From: Aureobasidium sp. EXF-3400
Lineage: Eukaryota > Ascomycota > Dothideomycetes > Dothideales > Saccotheciaceae
DNA length: 64,000 nt
Direction: 5' to 3'
NCBI GenBank assembly: GCA_024195585.1
Contig: SWBL01000081.1
Location: forward strand, 1-64,000
Of the stretch, positions 31,958 through 45,179 are shown piece after piece. Positions within the stretch are counted from its first letter, which is position 1; the number at the start of each line of letters is the position of its first letter. A program made the position numbers and the translations under genes. A model generated the notes under the pieces. The model was not told where the DNA came from, searched no databases, and saw only the letters and a list, made by a program, of their open reading frames with translations.

Positions 31958-32864
31958 GTTGGTAGCCGATCTGGTATTGGTACCGCGTCTATATCCCTCA
32001 CATACAAGCCCAGCTTCGGCCTGGTCGCGACGAGGAAGGAACAAGAGGAACAATGAAGAAGTCGCTTCCGCGTCAGAGGCAGCCGACGACGGCGAGTTCT
32101 TTGTCTTTGCTTTCGTTTCCTCCCTTGGGATCTGTCATGACTTTCATAGTTGCATTCCCCACTGCCAGCCGATGGAAAAACGTCCGTGCCTGCCACTTCT
32201 CTTGCCCGTTTCGCGGATCAGCGCGTGCCACGCTCCATCAACGTGCTGACCAGGATAGGCCACTTGAACCTACAGCCAGATCTGTCACAAAGTTTCAGCA
32301 TCCAGGCCGTCCATGTCCCCCTTATCTTCCTATCCTTTGCCGCTACTATCAGGCCCCCTCACGCACTCGATTAAGAACATCAGGCGCCTGGGGGATGCGC
32401 TCTTCGAAACACGTCAATATGTCAATAACGAAGACAGTCATAATGATCGACAACCATTGAATTGGAATTGGCTAAACCACCACTAGTTAATGTGATCCTT
32501 CTCAGAACTGCTTCCTTGCTTTTCTATCATCTCCATCTTTTTTTTTCTACCAAGTTTTCTATCTATTAGTAAAAGCCAAGGTTCATTAAAAACTCCATCT
32601 TTGCAGTGCTGTGGGTATCATCGCGAAAGCATTTTCATTGTAGTCGTCAAGTCGTTCGTTGTTCGTCAAAGTTCGTGTCGCGCAATGCTCGAAGAGAAAG
32701 CCAAACCGAGACCAACCTCTTCCCCACTCGTTGCCAAAAACGCCGCAATCGACCGTTGAAGTTTTGTCCTCTTCCAGCCTCCGATGATGGAATTCAGACC
32801 ACCAGAGTAGAATACAACAATTCCAAAGCAGACAAGATGCGACAATGACACGAGCAGAACACAT
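31958..32864. other. intergenic
   Basis: This contains the kinase promoter/leader (which may include an N-terminal extension to 32053) and the 3' UTR of the next minus-strand gene. Poly-T and poly-A tracts occur near 32530-32590. No gene was recognised. Confidence 0.45.
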
Positions 32865-35800
32865 CTAGCGCTCAGAGGGCTCCTCGCTGTACTTGCCAGG
32901 GTGGCGGTAACCCTTGAAGCTAGGTGAGAAGTGGCCATTGGAACTGGGCGAAAAGAAACCCTGAGAGCTGGGTGAGAACTGACCAGCAGAAGAGCTGGGA
33001 GAAGCGCGGACACCCTTGCCCTGCTTGTACTTGTGGTGGTCGAATTCCTTGAGCACCTGCTCGTGGCGCTTGTCAATGCAAGCGAGGATGCGCTCAGTGT
33101 TGAGGTCGTTCTTTTCAATGCCTCTGACGATAGTAGGATGAAGGCGTTCGACAATCTTGTCGACGAGCAGCTCCAGCTTCTCATGGTCAAGAATGTGCTC
33201 AGCCATGTCACTGACAGACTCGCGGATCTTGCGGTTCTCGACGAGGCCAGCATCAACATTCTCGCGGAGCAGGTAGTTGTTGGCAGCGATGACATCGACA
33301 GCCTCGCGGTGCTTGCGTTCCTCGACAAAGATGCCACCAATGCTCTCACGAACTTTGTGGTTCTCAGTAACCATGGCATCGACATCCTGGCGAAGCTTAC
33401 GGGTGTCTGCGAAGATTTGATCGATCTTGTCGGCCAGGATGTCCAGCTTGCTCACCTTGGCGTCATGGCGAGTGTGCATAGCATGGTTCAACTCCTTGTA
33501 AGACTCGTCCATGAAGGATCTGTACTTGCGCTCATCAGACATGGGGAACTGAGAAGCAGGAGTGTCGAAGTTGCCCTGCTTCGTGAAGTAGTCAGGGGAT
33601 CTCATGGCGACAGTGGCGCGGCGTCTCTCGAAGTTGCCATCACCATCAATGCCCATAGTAGTGCCGTTGTCATGAGTGTAGTAGCTGTTGGTAGGCTCAC
33701 TGAGCTCAATGCCCAAGCCGCCAGTCTCTCTGTAGCGGTCACGAAGAGAACGACCAGATGAGCTACGGCTCGAGTTGTCGCGGGAGGTGCGACGAAGAGG
33801 AGGAGGAACGGCACTGGGATGCTCAAAAGGCATGCCATTGTAGCCGGTGACGTTGTTGGTGGGGGTCTGGACGGTGACAGGGCCACTGACAGAACGTGCC
33901 TGCGACTGCTGAGCGCCAGCGGTAGCGAAGTCGTAGGTCATGACTGGGGTCTCGCCACGGTGGCGATCGAAGGTGTGGTCCTCGAGACGATAGACATAGT
34001 CGTTCTCTTGGACGGTCTTGATGTACTGAATGCCGGGAATGCGAGCACCAGGGAGAGTGCCATCGACCTGCTTGTCGTCGTTGGTGGGCGAGTTCGAGGG
34101 CACGACAGGAGTCGAGACAGCCTCCTGAGCGGCAGCAGTTAGTAGGAGTTTCCCGAGATGATTCAATTGACGAAGAAGGTGCAAAGCAGAGGAAGATGTT
34201 AAGCAGAGGAGGATGTAGAGTTGAGGAAGCTGCGAGGCAGAAAGAGGAAGGTGCAAACAAAAGGGATAATAACCAGAAACATAAACATAGAAATCAAAAG
34301 GAAACTTACGCGGAAGACATCGTGTCCATTGGTGACACTGTACATCGAAGGAGAGTAGATCTCGGTCTTGGGTCTGACCTGCTCTCCAATCTCAGGAGGA
34401 GGCTGGTAAGTGGTGGGAGGAAGCAAACCACCCTCAAGAAGACCACCAGCAATGAAGCGTGGAGTCTTGGCCTTCTCAGCAGACTTGGGAGAGACCTTCT
34501 TGCCGAGCTGAGGGCTGTTGAAGAGAGTGCTGTCCATGGGAGGAGATTGGAACTCCTCATTAATCTCCTTGACAAGCTTGGGGTCGGCCTCGAAGGTGGC
34601 CTTCTGACCGACGAAGGGAGAGTAGGGCTGGTGGGTCATCTTGACAACGCCAGACTTGACCTCCTTGACGGGGCTGCACTCGTCACCGAAGGCGACGGTG
34701 ATGGTTTCGCGAGATTTGATAGACTGTTTCTCATCATCGGTGCTCTCGGCAGTGGCGGCGAAACCATTGCCCGAGTAGGCGTCCGAAGGTCTGCCGACGT
34801 CAATGATGTTCGACGACATCTTGAGGTGAGTGGGCTTGTCAGTCACTGGGGGAGGAGTGTCCTTCTTTGGTGGTGGAGGAGGCACGTCCTCAGGCGCGCG
34901 CTTGGGGGTGAGTAGAGTCGACATGGCGCGCTTGAGAGAGGAAACCTCCTTCTTGGGCGAAGCGGCGGGCTTGTTAGGGGAGACAGGAGATTTGGCAGAG
35001 CCCTTGTCAGAAGAAGCGCCAGCGGCAGCCTGCTTGGTGGGCGAGCCTTGAGCAGACATGCTGATTGAAGAGAGAATAGAAGAGTGTTTGATGGGAGAAA
35101 AAGATAGGCTTGTGTTCTTGTGCGTGTGCGAGATTGTTGTATGGTAAGAAGACGAGGATGTGTGCTTAACCACTTTGCTGTGCGCAAGTGAGGAAGTGGA
35201 TGGCTTTCTTGCCTTGGTAGGGGTGAGCAGACTGGCGACTTTGGATGACGCGCTGTGTCTGAGTGAATTTACCGAATTGCCTTTGGAGTGAAGAAGAGAC
35301 TGCTCGACGCTGTTCGAGAGATGCCAGTCACTGTTGTTGTTGATCGGCTGAGGAGAGCCAAGGACCTGCTTGGCCTTGGGTGGAAGACGAACGGCAGTTG
35401 GGCGGACGGCGGAGTTCACGTTCGATCTGCGGATCGCCTCTGCTGTGTACTGAGCCTGCTCGGGTGACAGATAGACAGGAGTTCTCTTCTCCTTGAGAGG
35501 CGTTTCCTTCTCCTGGACGTTACTCTGCTCGTACTCCTTATCCTCATAGTACTCTTCAATGATCCCACGAACAGTAGGGACTGCATTCTCGCTGCCTTGA
35601 GGCACGAGGCAAAGATCTTCGTCAGCAGTGGGACGAGGAGCCATTGTTATGTTGTTGATGTTCTCAGGGATGGTAGCAAGAACCCGAGGAGGTATGCGTC
35701 CGAATACACGTTTCCAGGGCGCGTCGCAGGACTCCGTTGTCACCAGGACGACCGGTTTCTTCGACCGGCCTAGAGGGCTGGCGGCGATGGGATTGCGGCG

Positions 35801-36193
35801 GAGGACGTGCTCCGGGGACCTTGCCGACGGCGACGGGCCCGGCGGCGGCGGCGGAGCGGGAAGCTCAAGCGGAAGAGGTTTACCAAGAAGTTTGCGCGCA
35901 TGTGATCCCGGAGGCAGCGGAGCTCGAGGGAGGCGGCGATCAGGACGACCCTTGCTAGGTTCCTTAGCAGGAATCATCCCTACCAGACACATGTAAGAAT
36001 AGTCTCGTGCCCAGGTTTCCCTCTTGTGTTCCTCGAAGCGTCTCAAAGGATTGGTCTCTGGCAGGACACGATGTCCAATGAGCATACGAGGAAGGCGAGG
36101 ATTGAGGTCATTGACATGTGGAATGATGTACGGCATGTTGCCGGCAAGAAAGAGGAAAGAAGGGAAGTGGCGTGCAGGAGACCAGAAGCTCAA
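32865..36193 (-). CDS. large disordered/coiled-coil protein, unknown function
   Basis: Two exons (36193-34310 and 34124-32865). The intron is 185 nt (GTAAGT...CTCAG) and joins 'GHDVFR' to 'EAVSTPVV' in phase 0, giving 1047 residues. A second ATG at 36136 would give 1028. The N-terminal half is Pro/Ser/Lys-rich with poly-Pro runs and many S/T-P-x-K sites (possible CDK targets). The C-terminal part has a long heptad region (about 'ADKIDQIFADTRKLRQDVD' onward, repeating x-x-R-E-S/N motifs), a coiled coil. It ends in repeats of F-S-P-S. I recognise no catalytic domain. Scaffold or polarity roles are plausible only by composition. Confidence 0.8.
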
Positions 36194-37344
36194 GATGGAA
36201 GAGAAAGGGCACTACAACTCAGTGAGCCGTAAAGCGCCAGCAAGTCATGGCTGTAGAGCGCCAGCAAGTCACGGCTTTGGAGCGCCAGACGACCGTAGCT
36301 TCTTGGACAAGTCGAAAACGGTCTGATTTCTGCAGCAGACAGTGAACCTAGCTTGACTTAATCAACGACTACTCTTTCGTGACCACCACATCCGATTTCT
36401 ACTGCGCGAAGTGCGTTGAAAGCTTCTCCTCGAGAGCGACGACATGGCGGAGGGAAGAGAGCCAGACCAGGCTTCATAGGTAAGCAACGCCAGCAAGAGA
36501 TTCTGACACATGCCGCCTACGTGGTACCAGTATCCGGTGACGACGGCAGCAACGACGAGATGCTGATCATCAAAGAGTTTAGAGGGGACCCATCTTGTTT
36601 TACAGCTTGCATTGATCTTGTTGAACATGTGTCAGCAAGCATGCAGGGAAAGTGTCAATGAAACTTACCTATACAGCATTCGGTGATGTGGACCTGGACA
36701 CGGCCGACACCAACGCAACAACGCCTCTTGATACGATCATGAGCAACCAAAACCCAAGGATCTCAAGCAAGGCATCTAGATGAAGCGTTGTATTGTTGAT
36801 CTTGACAGCCGGCATCAAGTGTAAGCGCCATCGAAAAGATCTCGACACCACGGGACAAACAAGGAACCAGACACAGGAAAACGTTTCAACCGACTCTTGC
36901 CGTGTGCATTTCTATGGAAACTCATCTCCACCTCTTAGGAAAAAGTCATGGAGAAAAGCTATGGGGAAGATGCCCCTTGCACTTGCATCTGCAGCATGAG
37001 AAAACATCCTGGAGATTTTGTCGATAGAACAAAAACACCCCGGAAGAAGGCTGGACTGACTGGAAGGAAAACTTGCAGATAGAAAATCTGGAAAAACAGA
37101 AGACTGGAATACCCCCCCGCTTCTAAAAAGAAAAACGCAACCTACGACTATCTTCGGGCGAACTGCCAAGGAAGAAGCGACGAAAAAGCAACCGAAAAAC
37201 TGCGCCTCATTGCGCCGGACACCATTGAACGGCGACGGGAGATATCATTGGGGTTGGGTTCCGTGCCGGATGCGCTGTATCGAAGGAGATTGTATGAGAT
37301 TGGGCCGTGGAGGTCGAATTGGATCCTCAATTTATGTTTCTCGT
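36194..37344. other. intergenic with possible small plus-strand coding tract
   Basis: This holds the promoter of the coiled-coil gene and the 3' UTR of CDC42. On the plus strand, 36416-36660 and 36677-36782 are open and the second part reads like coding sequence ('GDVDLDTADTNATTPLDTIM' and a TGA at 36780) behind a CTATACAG acceptor. I could not build a full gene model. Confidence 0.35.
36233..36288. repeat. 24-bp tandem repeat, 2.3 copies
   Basis: AGCGCCAGCAAGTCATGGCT with four more bases is repeated at 36257 with three changes, and begins a third time at 36281. It lies 40 bp upstream of the coiled-coil gene's ATG, in its leader or promoter. Confidence 0.85.
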
Positions 37345-39746
<2,402 letters not shown>

Positions 39747-41858
39747 TCAATCATCATTCAGATGCAAGCTTGCATTCGATTTCCATGTCCTCAGGCCGTT
39801 GTTGCTAGCCACACTCCTGATTGTGCGATCGTAATCATAATCAATGTCGTCTTCACTATCATAACGACGATGACCAGAAGACGAGGCAGCAAAAGGTTCT
39901 CTTTCTGAGGGACTGCCAGGTTCGTTTGTGTTGCCAATGACAGTGCCCTTCACTTGCTGGTTCATCTCATCTAATTTGTAGTTCTTCATCATGAGCGAGA
40001 GCGGAATCAGAGGAATACAGACCAGCACAGCGACGGTGAGAATCTTGGTCATGGTCTCTTGGTAAGCGCGGTTGATAGCGATTCGTGTTGGTGTGCCCAT
40101 CGCGTACTCTGTAGATGCAACTTTCACGCTGCCAAAGATCTCCTTGGCTTGGTCGCGTGTCTCTTCTGGTAAGTATTTGGCGAGCTTGACAGGCACATTT
40201 GCGGACCAGATGGCGCCCGAGATTGCTGATCCGACAGCGCCGCCAATCTCAAGAATGGTGAGGAAAGCGGCGGTCACAGCACCCACTTCGCCATGCCCAA
40301 CAGACGCTTGAACACCAAGCTGAGCGGGTACGTGCAACATGCCTCCACCAATGCCGACGCAGACTTGACAGCCGACAAGGAAGGCGTCTGTTACACCCTC
40401 TGTGCGGTAGCGAAGCATCATAACGACGCCAAGTAGATAGATGCAAGCTCCTGCCGTGACAAAGTACTTGTAATGCTTGGTGTATTTGATGACGATGGAA
40501 GTTAAAATGGAAGTGACTGTCGCTGTGAAGGTGAATGTTTGAGTGATGTGGCCGGCAGCCGAGACAGACTTGCCCTGCACGACCAGCAGATAAGAGTAGA
40601 AATATGGCTGCACGGAGAGATAGTACACCACTGCTTCTTGTTAGTCCTGAACAACCTCGATGAGGGCATCAAACTTACTGAAGTAAAAGAATGCGATAAG
40701 CACACCTGCAATGACGGTGGTGCTTTGAAAAAGATGAGGAGGAAAGAATGCTCTCGGAGCGAGGCGCGGGCTGCGCTCCCACAGAGGAAAGAGACAGAGG
40801 CAGACTAGACCACAGACAAGCATTGCAATGATGCTTCCATTGCTCCAGTCTCCTGGCGCGCTGGCTCCCAGGGTAAGAGGAATTAGCAATAGAGCGACGC
40901 CGATAAGAAGCAGTAGAAGTCCAAAGATATCCATCTCGAACCACAGACTTTTGAGGGTGTACACCCAATCTTTGCCAACGAAAGGCGATGGTGGTAATAT
41001 TCCCATTTTCGAAGCCTTTCTTTGATTTAGCGATAGAGCAAGTGCAAGTGGTAGGTAGGCAACAGGCAGGACAATAGCCCAAATGCCGTATCCCCATCTC
41101 CAAGTCAGGTTCTTGAGTATTGAATTCGCGATTGGAGGTCCGATCCAGACGTTTAAAAGATATGGAATATCCGGGACCGTCGAAACGATGGCTCTGTTCA
41201 ATAGGTCGCTTGTGTCTGCAATGAAGATTTGCTGCAGTATTTGAAGTCCTGTGGCGCCTGCCGAGTAGAAGATCTGGGCTGCTGCATATGTCTTGACGTT
41301 GTTGGCCGCGGCTTGCTGGATGTAACCAAGGGTAAACAAAAACACGCTGAAGCTAAAGGCTTCAAAGCGTCCCCAGACGTCTGCCACTTTTGCCATAGGC
41401 GGTTTGACAATTGCTATACTTGGTCAGCCAAATCCGATCCCACGGTTCTGAGTCTACGTACATAGCACGACTCCTTGGATTACCGAGACCGTCGAGATTA
41501 GTGCATGTGCCTTGAATGAACTAGTGGCGAACACGGTCAAGTTGGTGGTCACTTGTCCCTCCAACGAAGTTGCATATGCCATCATATACAGACTGAAAAC
41601 GATCAGCGACCATTGTCCGAGGAATTTCAAATAAGAGTGAACTTACCCGCCATACGCAAATATGAGAGACCACTTCGACCACAGAGCCGCGGTCGCCTCT
41701 AGCCGCTTCACGCCAGCCTGTGCACTTAGATGGCTCGCGACATCAGATTCGGATTCTGTGTCTGAGAATGCATCGTCGACAGGAGCTCTGTTCATCTTCT
41801 CCCTGCTGCGCCGAGGGAGGGTCTCTCCTGCGCTGGAAAGTCTCCGAAGGCCTGGCAT
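39747..41858 (-). CDS. MFS siderophore-iron transporter (SIT/ARN family)
   Basis: Four exons: 41858-41647, 41592-41462, 41413-40679 and 40630-39747, all GT-AG, giving 653 residues. The hydrophilic N-terminus is followed by about fourteen membrane segments. Typical SIT features are 'IVKPPMAKVADVWGR' (restored across intron 2), 'YIQQAAANNVKTYAAAQIFY' and 'NLTWRWGYGIWAIVLP'. Another is the C-terminal region 'GVQASVGHGEVGAVTAAFLT', then the conserved Tyr-containing loop. The role is H+-coupled uptake of ferric siderophores at the plasma membrane. Regulation by an SreA/Fep1-type iron-responsive GATA factor is suggested by the ATCTGATAA site 432 bp upstream. No siderophore-synthesis genes are nearby. 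Confidence 0.94.
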
Positions 41859-43335
41859 GACTGCTATCAGAGATGCCGAGGACTAGACGAATGTTGTTGG
41901 CCGCATGAATCCAAGAGAAAAGAAAGAAAATAGTAGCACGAGGCCCTCGTACTTGAAAACAACAATAACCAAATGGCGGTGCGTACTCTTGCAGTTTGAC
42001 AACAACGTTTTGATGCAGGGTGCGGCCTAAAACTGGCTGAAGCGCGTCAGGGCGAAGGTTTGCGGTCGGCAGGGCTTCGATTTGCCGATGACGCCGAGAT
42101 AGGTATGGTCACCGTTCTTTGGAGATATCACGTAACTAGGGATGCAAAAAGATACACAAGAAGGATGATAGAGATAGGAACGGAAAGGACTGAGGTGGAA
42201 CAAAGGTTGGAAGTCAAGCACCTTTTGATCAAAATTGGCCGCCGGCAAGAGTCGTAAGAGACCTATCGAGCTGCCCAATCAGGATCTCGATCTGATAAGA
42301 TGGCGAGACCCGCTAGTGGAGGGGCCCTGGTGGGACGTGCCTTCCTCGGCTGCGAGTTCGGATTCAGCCCAATTGTCAGTCCTCATGACCCTGGTGACCG
42401 TCGTTCCTCATCTTTCTTGAGCGCTTTCGCTTGACATGAGGTGCCCTATGGATTCCATCAAACAAAGTGCGGCATGATCGAAGCCATTGGTCTCGCCTGT
42501 CATGATTAATCATTCCATATGGGCGTCAACGGGAAAGGATCATGGCGGCTTGCCAAAAGCTCTCACCGCAAGCGACTGGGGCAGCACTAGGCGCGGCCTC
42601 TTGAACTGATCACAATGCTTGTGACTGCTTGCATACGATGACTTGGCTGACCTTTTTGGCGCGAGGAAGTCATATTCGTAAAGCTCTTGGCTGAGAGGCA
42701 CTGAGAGCTCGTGATGCCAGACGTTGCATGACGCATAGAGCAGATGCAAATGTCATTGTTAGATCGAGGATAGGTTGAGGGCGACTAGGTATTGTGAAGA
42801 ATAGGATTCTGACAGCAGATGTGATGCTGCCGCAATCGTTTTGGGTACGGGCAAGACTCGTATGATGGCGTGGAAGTTATGGGCGCAGCATTGAAGCATC
42901 CTATATTCGAGAGGGAGTCTCAAGGTCGATGATCCGCCAGCGCGCAGCCACACCCTATCGCAACGTCGTTCGAAAATTGATATCACGACACCTCGTGATC
43001 CGCACAAGGCAAGAGCTGTTTTTGTCTCAACGAGATAGTCAAAACTAAGGATCACTTCTGCTGCAAGAGCTGTGTAACAGAATCCTGGATCAACAAGCAC
43101 GCTGAATAGACGCGCTCCTCCTGCGATTGTGCAGACCAAGTTTCTCGTCCAAAAGTAGTCTGCCTACCGTCTGATTCTCCAAGCGTCCATTGTTCTTTTC
43201 TTGCTCCTGCAGATTAGGCTGCCTCATGCACGGGCCACGATCCCCTCATTAAGATCGACCTAAGGCTACAACTGCATCTGACAGACTATATCATCAACAA
43301 CAACCCATATCACGCAATCCGACCATCTATAATCG
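41859..43335. other. divergent intergenic region
   Basis: 1.5 kb between the transporter and the F-box-like gene. The left part contains the SreA-like GATA site. A minus-strand frame at 42759-43139 has poor codon character. No transposon ends were seen. Confidence 0.45.
42290..42298. promoter_or_regulatory. SreA/Fep1-type GATA site (ATCTGATAA)
   Basis: The sequence is an exact match to the extended iron-regulatory GATA consensus ATCWGATAA known for SreA in Aspergillus. It lies upstream of a siderophore transporter, a classic target that the factor represses when iron is plentiful. The match is seen; the function is inferred from the family. Confidence 0.65.
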
Positions 43336-44876
43336 ATGTCGTCGCCAACAGAGCCCGAAACTTTCCCATTGGAAGTATGGCTGAGAGTGCTGCGGTACAG
43401 TTCAGTCGGAGTTCACAGGGCAATGAGTCAGCTATCAAGCACTTTCCATCAGATAACACGGAAAAGACTATACCACACGTTGGTCTTTGGAGACCAAGGT
43501 TTTCTTGGAGTTACAAAAGAAACAGCTCACGATGCGACTTGGTGTCGTGATCTCAAGCTCTTTTACAAGTTGCACAAGGACCGCGACGATTGGAATTCTA
43601 TGTTCACAGGGTGTATATACAATGCCGTAAGTCATCGCATACGAGTCCCTTCTCACTGTTGACATGTCTTGCGAAGACGAAGTTTATCTAAACTACCTGG
43701 CGATAGAGCAATTCTTTCTTATGCTAACACTTAACAGTCAATCCTGATGGTGCGGACGACGACATTTTCGATGGCGATCCGGCGATAGTTTCCAGCATTG
43801 GCTCGCTTTTCACGGATGCCTCGGTTTCCAGGAATTTGAAGTTCTTCCACACGACAATGCCATACTTTCAGGGCACCTTCTGGGAAACCAATCTTCCGAC
43901 TTGTGGTATAACTTCAATATCCTTGGCTATGCAGGATGATCAAGGTATTGAGTACGATTACATGCCAGAGTTGCGTAACATGATAGATGAAGCACCGAAA
44001 CTCCGCTTTCTGGAGCTCAGAGACTGGGACATGTCAGGTGACTGTGGCATTGAGGACTGGTTTGATGAGCCGGGGAGCTGGACGGTGACGCATCTCAGAC
44101 TTTCCGAATGTGGCACTGTTACCAATGATGTGTGTTGCGTGCTCGAAGTGCCAAAGGATCTCCAGAGTTTGACAATAACATCCGGATTACTATCGTGCAG
44201 CAGCGAGAGCAATTTTATGGGTTACCTCGTCAGCATACAGAAGGCTGTTGACGCTTTGGGATCCGTCAAGAATAGTCTCAGAGAGCTCGATCTAGATCCG
44301 GGAGCAAGCGAGCACTGGAGACAACCAGGATTGGGCGACAGGTATGCTCCCAAAGAAATCGAGCCCTATCAATCTCGTGCATTTGACTCCTTCTCGAGGC
44401 TTCAGCGTCTCACAGCACCGCTGGAAATGTTCTCACAGTCCACAGGAAAGATGAGTCGCCGCGAAGACCATACATTGTATACCAATTTCCCATCATCGCT
44501 AGAGGAGCTCACTCTGGTCGTCACATCGAGAGAACCATTCAATAAAGTGCTAGAGCAAACATACCCTCTGTCAGGCAACAAGGTCGTCTTGGAAGATCGC
44601 ATCGTGGAACTCGGCGATCTGTCTTGTCAAACGGATGTATACGAAAAGGCTCACGAGTTGTTCGAGGAGCTATCCCAACTTGCAGATCACAAATATTCGT
44701 TACCGGCTCTTCGTGAAGTGCATCTTCTGAGAGACCCTTGTCAGTGGCTCGATTGTGAACATGTCAAGCAATGCAAGCGACAGCTCGAGCAGGCCGGTAT
44801 AACTCTACACATACACGATAGAGCCATTGAGGGACCGACTCAAGATGACTACAGAAGATGGGTCTCGCAGCTGTAA
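43336..44876 (+). CDS. F-box/LRR-like protein
   Basis: An N-terminal F-box-like motif ('FPLEVWLRVLRYSSVGVHRA', then 'FHQITRKRLYHTLVF') is followed by leucine-rich, irregular repeats ('LRFLELRDWDM', 'VTHLRLSECG', 'LQSLTITSG', 'LRELDLDPG'). The model that keeps frame uses donor GTATAT at 43613 and acceptor TTAACAG at 43737 (exons 43336-43612 and 43738-44876, 471 residues). A stronger-looking GTAAGT at 43627 does not keep frame with any usable acceptor. It is likely a substrate adaptor of an SCF ubiquitin ligase; the target is unknown. Confidence 0.75.
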
Positions 44877-45179
44877 AGGCACAATTTGTGAAATAAGGTT
44901 CTGCTCGGAGAAGGCAAACACAAGTGTATGGGACGACGAGCTTCCACTCGATATACTGTCTGCTCGCCTTTTTGAATTCGAAATCGAAAATACATTATGA
45001 ACTCCTGTGGCAACGACAAACATCCCATGCGATGGAAACCTTTCCGACATTGTCTCATGGATCAGCGGTCACATAATGGCCTGGAGCAGCAGAAGAAACG
45101 ATATCGTTAGAATAGGCAGCTTTTATATAATGCGTTCAAGTGACCAAAGACGGCGCTAAGCCCCAACATCGATCACACA
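44877..45179. other. convergent intergenic region
   Basis: 303 bp holding the 3' UTRs of two convergent genes; no other feature. Confidence 0.5.

Noticed and set aside
33033..33761. 242-codon plus-strand ORF
   Set aside because: Mirror frame of the coiled-coil region of the minus-strand gene; the alternating hydrophobic/acidic pattern is a by-product of heptad codons.
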